Shown one piece after another: positions 42,784-56,000 of a DNA stretch of 64,000 nt. The translations under genes and the position numbers were made by a program. The DNA is taken from contig JALIZF010001454.1 in NCBI GenBank assembly GCA_029948255.1, positions 62,001 to 126,000 on the forward strand, in the 5' to 3' direction. The notes under the pieces were generated by a model that ran no database searches, had not been told where the DNA came from, and worked only from the letters and a program-made list of their open reading frames with translations. Numbering within the stretch: position 1 is the first letter of the stretch; each line of letters begins with the position of its first letter. The stretch comes from Telmatactis stephensoni. Taxonomy: Eukaryota > Cnidaria > Anthozoa > Actiniaria > Isophelliidae.

Positions 42784-45700
42784 GTTTCACGAGGCAAGAG
42801 GAAGAAGACAAAGGCACTCAGATGCAGCAGGAGGGAATATTCCCGCGACTTCTTTGGGAGTCAAGTAGGAGTGCGACAGGTCTGGACAGGAAGGAAACAT
42901 AGACGAAACTTAGCATTAAATAGAAATTCAAATACTTGTATGTAATAATAGATAAAAAGCAGAAAACTTTAAAAGTATTTAGTAATCATGAACAAGTCTT
43001 AACTTTAAGAAATCAGGTATTCAAATATCCAAATTTGAGCGTATGAAAATTCATGATTTTACCATCTTTACTCGCTCATGTACTACGATACTACAACTAG
43101 GAGTACATCTTATCAGTTAGTAAGAAACGCTTTTTTAATCAGAAAATGTGGTTAAAAATAGAATTGATAGGTAATCACTGGAATATATCACTGTTAACTC
43201 GGCGCAAGTCAATTTCATCTCCGATAACTGCTAACTCGGATTGTAGTTGAATCGACTTATATATCTACACAACAACACTCGAAGTATAAAGCATTTGGTA
43301 GAGAATATTTGAGAAAAATCTAGCAATATCAAATACAATACGAAAGTAAAATCATGAGTCCACTGTATCACGAAAACCCTTGCTCGCCTTTGCAAACGAT
43401 GACCAACTTTCCACGCGACCGAAAAAATACAAAACCAACAAAGGCACGGGCTATTAAGCCAAACCTTCAGCACTTTGTTTCTCTTCTATTCTCACACGAA
43501 TACTATCAAAACTTTACTTTATGAATTAAAGATATTAGAAATACTTCATATCAGATGCGTACAAACAAAGCGATTGTGGATATCTTTCTACGCCACGACC
43601 AGTGACAAAGACTCGCAAAGTAATGGCTGATGGCAGAGAAAATAACAGGAATACGACAGAGAAAAACTATTATATCATTAGTGCAACAGTCAAACACTAT
43701 GGAGTAGACTCAATTTCACATTTGACAATATTACTCATTACAAAAACTGGCCTGGAGTAAGGTTATGTTCATTTCAGAAGAACAACTCAACGAACGACAC
43801 AACTTGCCAACGGAGGTTTTGTTTTGAACGCAAACTCATTATTTTTAAACGAAAGAGCACCACAAACACTTCACCACAAATTCAAGGTGAATATACAAAG
43901 TAGAATACCTTAAACCGTCGAAGAAAAGTCGTAATCTACGCCATAACCAAGCTAGAGTAGTTCCTCTGCATAAACTGCAAGAAGATCTGCTCACCGTAGC
44001 TTTGCACCGTAAATGAACACTTTATTCGACCAATCAGATACCGAGAATTTGGAAAGCTGCATTGTGATTGGCTGTTGGAGCTGTAAGAACACCCCCATTC
44101 ACTTGACTGATAAAAAATTACAAACATGGGCATTGTTTTTATTGTAAAGAACAATACAATCGATAATCTCACCATAGAAACGGCCAAAGATTATCGCGTT
44201 TTAAATCCCTATATAACCCAGATTCTAACTTCACTGATCAATATTCTTGTATCTTTGGCCGAGAAAAGTTTTCGTTTCCCGAGGAATTCCTAGCGTACAC
44301 TGACATCATGGAAAATAACAAATAAATAATAATCAAAAAAAAAAAAAAAAAAATTACAATAGTGAAGACTGGAATACAGTAATTAACAGAATCGTAAACG
44401 TCATCATTATTCATGATGAAATGTTGAAAATAATAAGACCTTACTATTTTGGGTTGTTTGTCGGTATTCCGTGACCCGTTCTTATTGAGCGTCCAAAATA
44501 AATATTAAAAGCAATGAAAAAGAGAAATACGAAGCACTCTGCTTGAAGGCGATTCGAGAGTATTGCTATTTAGACACAAGTACATGCGATAAAAAAAATA
44601 ACTCATTATTATTCTAGTAGCACCATAAGTTCACTTTCGAACCCCATAAGGTGTTTTTCAAAGATGTTTTTGTATAAATAGAAAGTAAAAAGCTGTTTGT
44701 TTATATCAGATTGCGATAGTACTCATTGCTGAATCCAGATCAATGTCTTTTCCATTGTATGACGTCGCTGACTACACGAGGGTGCAAGCATTTAGCGCAT
44801 ATTTACCCAATCCACATGGACATTGACCCTAAGGAGAGCAACATATTGGCGCCCATTTCTGGCTATGATGGGAAGAGAGTTGTATTTATCATAATCCTGA
44901 AGTAAAATTCCGTGTGCCTATACCGCATTTTAAGAATGAAAGTCTGTAGCGGCGTGAGCAAAAAGTTGGTTAGCCAAACCCTGAGTGCTGTAATATCACT
45001 ATTGTCTGTATCATGCAAATATGCACGGGGTCACCCATGCATGATGAGACACGTGTCCATCAGGATCTGTACTGTAAACAGACCAAAACACTTCCACACC
45101 CTCCACACAAAGGCTTGACCGCAATATTGCTTTACTTTATCGTTCGTTTCAGCTGCGATTGAATGTCTTTAAAAGCAGCAACCCGTTATCTCCACCAATC
45201 TATTGTTCCCCTTGGGGTTCGAGTTAGCGAGGTCAGTGGTATAAAAGTACCATTGTAGGAGGTATGCTAAACATTCAATTTAACACGTCACATGGAACAG
45301 TCATGAGGGCTTTAGCATTAATGACAATCGATTCCAAGGTGAATGAATACTGATTACATGCTGTGATGGTACGACACCTAGAGAAATGTGAGATCAAAAG
45401 CAATTAGATGATACATTATCATTTCATTGAGGTCTAGATATTTGAATTTTTAATCATCTTCATATTCAGATTTCCCATGAAGAATCAAGAAAATCGACGC
45501 AAATCGTCTTGTTTTGACTAAAATAACGAGAAAAAGGAAAAAAGCGAAGCAGAACCAAATTGCTGTGCAACTGAAACTGCAAAAACACTAATGAAGCCTA
45601 AACTACAACTCATGAAAGATGGCTTGGTTGAGGAGTGTGTTGGGCTAAGTTCAAACGTCTTACTTTCCATGTACCGTTTAAAATCTAGTTGAAGCCACAT

Positions 45701-46248
45701 GACTCGTATCGAACCAACAGTTCAAAACTGATTTAGAAGTTGAACTTTTCGTGTATTTCATTGCAACCGCAATTTGGTACGGCACATGGTTGATAGGGCG
45801 TGTGAACTAGCAGACAACTAATAAAACGTGTTTCCTTTAGTCATGTGTCATAGTAGTATATTAGAGCTATACTATACCGACTAATCATGTATCCACATGT
45901 ACATTATTGCAGAGTATCATCTTGTTCTTCACACATATGCTCACTACATGTTGTGTGGTGTATACAACCCATGCGGCCATGGGTTTTGCAGAAGCACGTT
46001 CCCACAGGAATATAGAGAGTAAGTGGATACCCTTGAGCCAGTGTGATAAGTCGAGTAATTTCATGTAATAGTCTGTGTAGGATCACGTAAGCCGCTCACG
46101 AGTTTAAACTTAACGTTAAAGCCAGACAACCACAGTTTTCAGTTTACTCTTTTAATAGATCATTAAGTCCTACTTTGCCTTATTTCTGTCATGATCGTCA
46201 CCTACATTTCTTATTCGCCGACAGCTAAAGGAACCGACATGCGGTGAA

Positions 46249-46375
46249 CAATTGAAATGTAAATGGCCTAAGTGACTGCAGGTCAATTGATATCTTGGTA
46301 CGTTGCAAAGTCCAGTGACACCATTTGAGACAAAGAATCACCAGATAAGTCACTTCGGCCATTTATCGACGCCTC
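46249..46375. mobile_element. MITE family A, diverged copy
   Basis: AAATGGCCTAAGTGACTGCA at left and AAGTCACTTCGGCCATTTAT at right are inverted ends shared with 1846-1964. Confidence 0.65.
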
Positions 46376-46640
46376 TTTAATTGCACGTTATTAAGTGCGA
46401 GCCGTAACGGCTGCAATCAGCACTGCAACTCAACGTGCACAATGTTTCGACACTGGCACAGAAATTACATGCAACAACGAATTATGAATTAGCAGAGGGT
46501 TCTTTGTAATTAGTTATCCACAGTGACTTATTCCATGTGTGGGGCCTATGTTTACTCTCAGTGGCACATTTCACGATATTAGAAGGAAGTCTTTATGAAT
46601 GAAAATATTGCTCAAAGCAAGGGGAGCCTACTTGAACCAG

Positions 46641-47035
46641 TCAAATATCCCGGGGGGACTCCATTGTAGAAGGATCGTGGTATCTCTTAAGGGTAAAAAT
46701 CAGCGATTTGGTATCTTTTAGGGTGTTAAAGTTGAAGTTTAGAGATTTAGCATTTCCTGGTCTCTCTTAGGGTATCACAAGAGCCCATCGCTTATTATCT
46801 TGCTTTCAAATGGAAGAAATTTGCCCAACAAAAGCATGTCGACCGTTCAATTTTATGTTCATCATTTAATAATGTTCATTAGCTTGTTACGTTATCGCTG
46901 GTATCTCTTAGGGGTTAAAAATCGTCCAGCCACGCCCTTCTTAAAAGACTTCTGGTATCTTTTAGGGGTATTTTTTAAAATTTCCGACGAGCATACCCGA
47001 TCCTTTTACTATGGAGTCCCCCCGGGTCAAATATA
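46641..47035. mobile_element. TIR element with internal GGTATCTYTTAGGG repeats
   Basis: Ends of about 40 bp are inverted: TCAAATATCCCGGGGGGACT at left and AGTCCCCCCGGGTCAAATAT at right. Inside, GGTATCTYTTAGGGG-like motifs recur about five times on one strand. Confidence 0.75.
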
Positions 47036-50000
47036 TCAGTCTCATGGTCGCGCTATGAAAAGCATTCGAAACAGTATGAAAAGATCACGAAAGCTGACCT
47101 TCTTTTATCACTTAGTGAATAAAGTATCAGACGTGAAGATTCTTGTCCTGTCAGATTTGTCTACTATAACTTTCTCTTTAATGGGAAACTGTGTACGTTG
47201 ACTGATTTACTGCAATAAAAGGCGTATTAGTCTATTCTTATGTCGTACGGCGGTTTGATGGTACGAATAGCTGCAGCCAAATGAATGGAACTCAATGTAT
47301 ATCGGAAGATAGATAAAGAGAAATGTTGTCGAAAAGGGTATCCAAACGAGTATAGCATGGTGGAGCAATTTGATCACCATGGAATCCGTAAGCTACAAGG
47401 CACGCCCTTACCCGCATCAAAAGCAATCAACGAACTGCTGTAGAAAAGAACACATACCGACCTTGAGGTAGCTAACTCCAAACCAAGAGGGCGTAATAAA
47501 AACATTCCTGTTGCATGTGGATTGTTGAGCTGAGGAGGCACATCTACGAGGAGGGTAAATCCCTACTTTTGAAAGACAATTTCTCTACATCATCACTATC
47601 ACTCCTAGCTCCTCCCAAACCAATTTTTGTGGCTAATTTCTCCCACTTCTCAACTTTTGTTTGGGCATTTCTTCATTACAAGAAACCATTCCTCTCAACA
47701 ACTTATGATACTGTCTTGCATGCTATAGAGTCATCTAGTGACTTACAGCCTAAGGGCTCAAACGTTTTGGATAACTACGTACACAGACATTCCAAGCAAC
47801 ATCAATGCCAAGCAACAGTGCAGTAAACTTTGTTATTATATTTGATATTGTATCTTTCAGTTACGATTATTAAACATTTCTAGTCTGTTGCCATGGTGAC
47901 AATCTTACTAGAAGGTTCGACTCACTGATAGAGTATTTAATTACTAATAATTCCCAGTCCTGCCTATACACTAGATATGTTTGTAGCCAAAGATAAATCG
48001 ATGAAAAATAATCAAAAAACCGTTTTGTATATGAAGATGTAGTGGAACAGTGAGGCCATCCCGCACGGTATTTTCTTTAGCCTCGCCGTGGGTCTTGTCA
48101 ATGGATTATTTTTCATTTGTTTGATAAGTGTGACATATATCTAGTATCAACATTTCATTTTATTCCTGGGGCCATTACTGTGGTCAGTGAAAAAGATAAA
48201 AACTGAAAGAAAAGGAATCAGCTCAACTGAGATAAAAAGAGAGAGAATGACAGCCCTAACCAATGCAAATGCAAAGAAAGAAAAGAGGAGAATTAATAAA
48301 AGAAACTATTCTCCCATCACAGAGTGTTTTAAATTGGGTTGCTCGTCGTTGCTCGTAGTAGCAAGGTAGTGTATAGATCATCGAAACATATTGTAGATAT
48401 CTTGGTCGTACAGTGAGTCACAATCATGGTAAAAACAGAAACACATTTTGTTATATATATCTTGGTCAGTACAAACAAAAACGAACTAAATCAATTCATG
48501 ATAAAATTCTTCTGTAAGACCGACTAAGCATTAAATCTCTTGGTTGGTGTGTTAATGTCTGCTTATATATCACCTTCACTCAATTTCAATTCACATCGTC
48601 CCACACTATCAGTCCACCCTCCACATTTGCATTTCACAACCTTTGCCTACAAATTGAATTACAAATGTCGTTTCACTATGCAAAAAACTGTAGTTTTGTA
48701 TGTTCTTTTTTTTTTTGTACGGATTAATTTAGTCCTAACCTAGTATTTACGCTCAAACTGAAAGCCGTATATTGGCTTTGGAAACATTGTGAAATATCAA
48801 CTCAACCGACATGATTTACAACTGTATCAAAAAGAAAGAACTGAGAAGAGAAAAACTGAAAATAGCCCTTAGTGGAGATTACGTAAATTATGAGATAGAA
48901 CATAAGGCGTTTGTTTACACCTAGGTTTTTATCTTACCTTTCAATTCAAGTCTTCCTAAATTTGAATTTTCTTAGTGACACCTTGCCGAGAGTTCCGGCA
49001 ATTGAAAGCCTTGAATGAACACAGAGCAGTTTTGAATGAAAGCCTTTCGTATGCGGTATAGTTGACAGCCAATCAGAATCGGCTATCCATTCATAAATGA
49101 TAGATTAATAACCAGTGAATGAGCCAGGGAGGAGAGACTCTCAGTGGACATAAAAGAAAATCTCTATTTTGTCAGGATTTTTGCTTGTTTTCGTAAAGTT
49201 GAGGTTACTTCAGTGAGATAAATGGCTGTTGAAGTGTTTTGGCCGATATTGTGATATTTATCAACTAGTGCAAGGGTTTGCGTGAGAACGAGAGGGATTT
49301 CAGATATACAACTAAAATTAGCTTATCAAAGATTGAAGACCTACTGAGCGAATTGGCGGGAAAAAGCTGAGCGGTACATGAAGTGGGTTTTTGCAATTTT
49401 TAATGCAAGAACACAAAGAATTTTCAATAATAAAAATCTCTCAATGACAAGCTAAAGCTGGATGTTATTAGCTAAACTAGCAAGTATGTGAACTTCACAT
49501 TTTACTGGCAGTAAAATGGGATTTCCTCAGACTTGCTGATAACAAAAAGCAGTGTAATAAAAAAAGATTAAAGTTTTACTCGCGAATATCGTGATATATT
49601 CTACTTTTGGCACAGCTAGAGTAATATTTGTTCAGATTGAAGCTCATGCAATACTTTACGTCCACTTTTTCTACTGATGAATTGAAGTGCAATGAGTACT
49701 CACTCAAACGTATTTAAAGTTTAAAACTACTTTTGCTGAGAAACCTTCATCAAAACTTGACACGCAGTTGCATTGATAATAGCCTGTTTTTCATTTGATA
49801 ACATGTTCCGGCGGTGAAGGCTAAAATATCAAACTAAATTGTCTTTTACTAGCCGCACGTTCAGTTTACTGTCAACTTTCTCTTAAACAAACAACACGCC
49901 ACGCAAAGTTATCGATATGAAAGGAAAACACTCGACTACGCTGGGAAAGACGGATGTTGACGAGCCATTGTTGGTGTACTTGGTACAGAGAATATACATA

Positions 50001-52704
50001 GGATAAAATGTTCAGTTCCGACATGTTTGACAAGCTGCTCATTCAAAACATACATTAAATCTTATGTACAAATTTATCATTAAAGTTAACTAAAAACACT
50101 GCATTTTGGGGGGCATATATTTGATGACTAATTTTTCTATCATTTTATATTCGCCGGTTAGCCTGTCCTTTTTCTTTTCTTTTCTTTTCTTTTCTTTAAT
50201 TTCTTTCTTATATTTTGAGTCAATTTCAGTTTTCGGCGCCAGTTTTCTAAACACAGTGATCGAAGTGCAAAAGGTATTTGTCAGTCAAGGTTGTAGTTGT
50301 TGTGCTGTTCATCATCGACACGGCAATTGGATTTGCTATTCGCTAAAATGTCCTCAATAACTGTGCCAATTTGAAATGTGAAGTACACCATTGGCGTTTG
50401 GTTAATGAACCATGAAACTGAAAGTGTAGAATGGACATGACAGAGCTGAAATCTTCACAGTGACCGGAACTACACAAGAAAAAGCGTAAAGTTTCAGCTA
50501 CCCCGAATTCTGTTTTCAATCTAGCTAGAGCCGAATTGGCATTAGAAAATATGAGAATAAAAGTAAAATAACTGTTCTGTACTTACAAGTTTTGCTGAGT
50601 TATAGGATTGGCAAGTTGACTGATCCATTCATTCATTCATCCCTCATGGTACAGCATACATTATATTAACAAGCAGATAATGTTATGTAAATAAAGGAAT
50701 AAAGAAAATCATTCACTCCGTTATCGGCATACAAGATTTCGTCAGCCCGTTGATAAATCAGCCTATATTTAACAATCATGGCAAAAGATAAATCCAAACT
50801 TGTTCCGACAGGATGGGAGATAGGTAACCACCGTGTACATCCAGAATTTTCTTTCTTTTTTGTGGAGTTAGGTAATGAAGATACACGAATATTAGTTTAA
50901 CGGTGTGATTAAGCTGAAATAAAATTTTATTTGTATTTATTTGAGAATAACACAGACAAAAAATAAATTTAATTTCCTTTTCCACTGTCCATAATAGACA
51001 GAGTGACGCCTGACAATCACCATATTTACATATAAAGACCTTGGTTGATCAAAAAATAAAATAAAATAAAATAAAATAAAGCATGGAAAACTACACTAAC
51101 AAAAGAACTTCGAAAACAATATCATTAAAAACTAACAATCTACAAGGCAAGCAATGATTTCTAGAAACAATTAGGATTTTGTTTGGATTGTACGAGACGA
51201 ATTTGAATAGTTAAGTTAATCATAGAAATAATAAATAAGAACAAAATTAGCGGTCATCAAAGACTACATTAAACTTAATATACTTATAAAAAGATTTAGC
51301 GAGAAATCTAATTCTTATGAGCACTAACAGAAATGACTCTAGTGAACAAGAAGGCACACCTCCTATCTTCGATACTCTGTAAGATTACTTTTATTTTCAG
51401 CTATCAGGAAGCAAAACACTCGTTATCTGATGAACTATTTAAAATAGCAAAAGGAAAATAATTAGTGATAACAAATACAAAGCCACTCGCATTCATCTAC
51501 CATGGAGAAAATTAGGAATTCATCATTACAATTATGAAGAAAGAAAAGTGTACGTATAATACCAAACATAGTTTATTGGCCACGAATATTATTGTTAGAA
51601 AGATGACTAAATGTGATATTATTATATAAAACATTTAATGGACTGACTTCCAAAATAGATTGCAGTACAAGTTAATATCATGCATGGTGCATGGTTCAAA
51701 ACATAACTTAGAAACAGCGTTTACTAATTGTCTAAAATTGAAAGTGATGAGACCACACCTATTGTTAGCAAAGAGACAAAATGAACAATTCCCGCTAACT
51801 ACACGTATGGACTCTTGCTTGTTCGATAAATAATAAATTATTCTTCTATATTCTGACAAGGTTTACAATGTTCTTCTTGGGATTAGAAGACCGACATGCA
51901 AACTTTGTTGTAGAATCCTAAATCAAGTTGTTCATAACATCAAGGTGCGCGATCGAATTGAGACAAGACGTTTGTGATAAAAAGCCAAAAAGAGTTGATA
52001 GAATATCATGAATATCAAAAACGCCTCGAGGTTTAAAGTATACATGAACAAAAGCCTCGACAAAATATAGTTGTTGTGCAATATAATGGCGAAAAGTTAT
52101 CAGCTGAAGGAACGTGATAAACTTTGAGATGAATAACTACTTGAACACAATATTATCTGATACAATTACCACGCACGTCTGTACCTTAATATACAACAAT
52201 AATGTCTTTAATAACAATACAATTTGTTGGTGATAAAATCAATGATTAGATAGAGAAAAACGCGGTGAAATCAAGCAAAACACTTAAAACAGCATTAGCT
52301 AGGCCATGTGGTTTTGCCGGTATAGTCACAGTGTCTGACAACATTTCATGGTAATTACATACTTTTATTTTTGATATACTTACTAACATCTTTTAATGAA
52401 TTCTTTTCTTAAATTAAAGGAGATTTGTATTTCCTATTAATACAGATAAAACATAAATAAGATAATTTATTTCCATGTAGTTACAATCCTGAAATAAATA
52501 AGATAGCATGGAATAGGAATTTCTACTCTACATTAACTAATAAAAACTACTTTCATTCCTTCTTGTCCAATAATTTTAAAATTTGATATAATTTACTTGT
52601 TACTTATATTTGTTTCATATTCATGTTAGACTGCATTTCAGTGACTTTTTTTCGACCATTGTAGTGGAAGAAACTCGTAAAAACAACTGAAATCCAGACC
52701 CAGC

Positions 52705-52797
52705 CTGTTTTATACAGCCGTTATTAAATCCTTTCCCCGTTGGGAAGACATTTTTTCCGCAGGGGAGGGGCGAGTAACGGCTGTACACAGGCCACCC
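52705..52797. repeat. Short inverted-repeat element
   Basis: CAGCCTGTTTTATACAGCCGTTA at left pairs imperfectly with TAACGGCTGTACACAGGC at right, around TTTCCCCGTTGGG / GCAGGGGAGGGGC. Confidence 0.55.
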
Positions 52798-53068
52798 AGA
52801 CCTAATTCTTGGGATACCAATTCATGTTACGGCCACGCCAAATGAATTACACTTATAAGCTGCATCGTCGTTTTCAAAGAAACGACAGGGAGCATGAATT
52901 GCTAACCAATTCTTGTTTGTTGTCCCTCCACTCTTCTTTCACGATAAATTATTCCAAAATAAATTAAAAACTTAAAGAGAGGAGTCTCTCACGTGTCTAC
53001 TTTAAATACCTGACGTATTAATACGTCATTTTCGTTAGTTCATTAGCATCACGTGATACTTGACGTCA

Positions 53069-56000
53069 TCACACTTCCCATGATTCCCCTGTCGGTCCAC
53101 TCACGTGACCTTTAGGTTGACTGTCCGCTGATCCAGAGTCTGATACATTGTCTTGAGCAACACGTTTCTATAGAAATGGTAGAACAAGATGTGAGAAAAC
53201 TGTTCAACGAGTATTGATAAATAGCCTTACGACTTGCTTCCTAAACTGCCACAATCTTTTTAAAAGAAAATGGGATTTATTAATTATGTATATTACGCGC
53301 GCTCTGATTGGTCGATAACTGTATGATCACAGTACACACGAATAGAGGAAGTGAATCTTACGCGCGCTCAGATTGGTTGAAATCAATCTTATATAAAACA
53401 AATAGATTCCATTTTCCGTGGGTTTGGCCCAAATAGATGCGCAGAAGACGTCAAAATGGTGATGAGAATAACCGTGAGTCACGCCACTCGACTACCACGT
53501 CTCGTATTTTTTGTGCTCACCACTTTTTACTGTCATCTCTGCATCTGTTAGAATACAGACTCACAGAAAAATGAAATCTAAAGCAAAAACTATCGACATA
53601 CCGTAACACTAGCAGGAGCACTGGACGATGCAGGCGTGGTTACATTATTGTTGCCATGGTTACCATGAGGCGGTGGTAGGTGAGGAACTCCTTTATCAAC
53701 TGAATCTGATAACGTAGGGGTAGCTGGCATTTTACGTGGTGCTTGTCGAGACGATTTAGTTTGCGAACAGGCCATCTGACAGTCTTTGTGCCAGGCATCA
53801 ATCAATTCCCATAGTCGTGTGTGTTTTTCATTCAATACACGATTCTGTTAGTAACAATTAAGATACAAATATTTACCAACAAATGTCATTCATATAGATA
53901 AACAAAAGGGTCATTTTTCATTAAGCTGATTGGTTGAGAACCACTGTCAATAAGAGTTCAGGCAATGGTGCTGACGCGTTTTGTTGTGCCTCGTTATGCT
54001 GTTGCCCTCTTCGATGAGTATTTTTCAGCCTTCATCACAAAAATTGCTGTAAAAAAAGCAAACAAATAAAACAAAAACGCAAGGATGACGTCAAAAAATG
54101 TTGAAAACTTTGCAGTGAAAGAACTCGCTGCGCCCGTTCCACTTAAGTTTTGAACATTTATTGACCGTCATCCATTGTCAATAAGAGTACTGAAAATGGA
54201 GAACTGCTTGCGTTTTTTTAACTCGTGAGACTAAGCTTGCGTCATATAGTGAATATAGTGTACGGTACCTCGCATCAATATTCTGCGCAAAGGTTGAAAA
54301 TAATGCAGTGCGTGGCGAGGTCCCTTAAATGGTGTCAACCATCATTGATAGCGGTAAATTAACTAACAATTATCTTACTTCATGTTTTACTGATTTTATT
54401 TGTACGACTTGTTCTTGTATTGTTGAACGAAGCTGAAAAGAAAAATAGTAAATTAATATAAAACCTCTCTCTAAACTGTGTCGTGGACTAAACTTAACCT
54501 GCCATTATCACACAAACCACGTTACTGTACTCCAGGTGAGAAGGGAATCGAAGTTCCTAAATCTCTCTCACCCTAGACTCTTGAATAATAACTAGTATAT
54601 TTCGCACGCTCTGATTGGTCGAGAACCGTGTGTGATATACATAGTACACACGCATAGATGAAGTCATTGAATCTTACGTGCGTTCTGATTGGTTAAGACG
54701 TTAATTTCGATGAATATCATATAAAAGCAAATACATTCCATTTTTCCGTGATTCTGTACTCTAATAGATGCACAGATGACGTCAACATGTGGTGAGAACA
54801 ACAGTCACGTGGCGTACTTTTATATTTTCACTACATTTTGACGTCATCTGTGCATCTATTAGGGTACAGACGCACGGAAAAATAGAGTCTATTTGTTAAA
54901 TATATTACATCATTTAGTTGGGCGCACACAAGCAAAATCTTCGGGCTTAAATTCGAACTCTAAAATGGATGTGATGGTACTCCAGATATAATTGATTTGG
55001 GCAGAAGCGAGGGGAACACCCGTATTCAACAATTTGGTTTTCGTGTGAACGTACTTGTTACTGATTGTGTTCATACAGTAAACAATAGCTAACCTGTTTG
55101 TTTTCTGACTCTAGCTGCAAAATTCGTTGAAGTAAACCATTTTGACTGTGAGCTGAAAACAAGAGAGTGGAATTGGATTTTAAAATTCTATGAGGTTTAG
55201 GATGTGATTGTTTTATTACGAACAACAAACACACATCTCCAGGGATTTCAATAGAAGCCGGCTATCAGCGGTGTACCACCGTCTACCAAAAACTGAAGGG
55301 TGTTTATATGACGGCGAGTTGTATACCCGGGACAATTTTTTTATTTTGTGATCCCAAGGGAAAAGAAAACAGTAGTTATTCTAGCTACAAGGGACAAGTC
55401 ACCTTCACATAAACAGCCCCTGAAACTAAATCTCACATCACAGAAATTGCACTTAATATCTATTATGCCTTAGCCGACCTGGCGACACGACCTGACGCCG
55501 CGTACGAGATCATATGACACTAAAGGTAGAGTCTATCAATGAACATTCTTTACCTTCGCCTGCATGATCACTGTCATGTTTGATGTCAATATTACATTGA
55601 ATACCAACAGATATCATAGTTGGAATATCATTTGAAGACGACGAAGACCTGATCAAAAACCACAGAATTCACAAATGTTACTTAATTATGCGTACAATGA
55701 ATGGATACATAAAAGTTTGTAACAGTTGCATCTTAGCTACTAGAGATGACGATAATGGTGTACATAAATCTCTTTGGAAAAAAACGAAAAAAACGCGATG
55801 ATTTTGAAGTCTGTTTGTTATGAAAACTTTTTAACAATACGGTAACACAAGTGATTGTTTGCAACACAAAACCCCAGACAGGTGTATGTGTTAGTGTGGT
55901 TTAATTATTTTCCACTGGTTTCAATTTTTCTGTAGCTTCAGCTTGTTTTAAGTTAGGTTAAGGTTTTATGGTGAGTAAGTTATGTATTAATGTTAGTTAA

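Larger units (their letters stand above)
42784..53068. other. 10.3-kb interval with no supported gene
   Basis: Stretches near 43560-44110 and 49000-49150 hold CCAAT boxes (ATTGGTCG, CCAATCAG) and are less AT-rich, so may be promoters or noncoding exons, possibly 5' exons of the FAM53-like gene. Repeats include an A-tract near 44336, TTTTC runs near 50170, AAAAT runs near 51055 and the TIR elements listed separately. Open stretches such as 47515-47826 have no recognisable domain or splice structure. Confidence 0.5.

Noticed and set aside
46800..47201. Open frame of 133 codons
   Set aside because: More than half lies within the TIR element at 46641-47035; no domain or splice structure.
47515..47826. 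Open frame of 103 codons (MWIVELRRHIYEEGKS...)
   Set aside because: No recognised family, no flanking exon, and no conserved motif; could be chance in this AT-rich interval.
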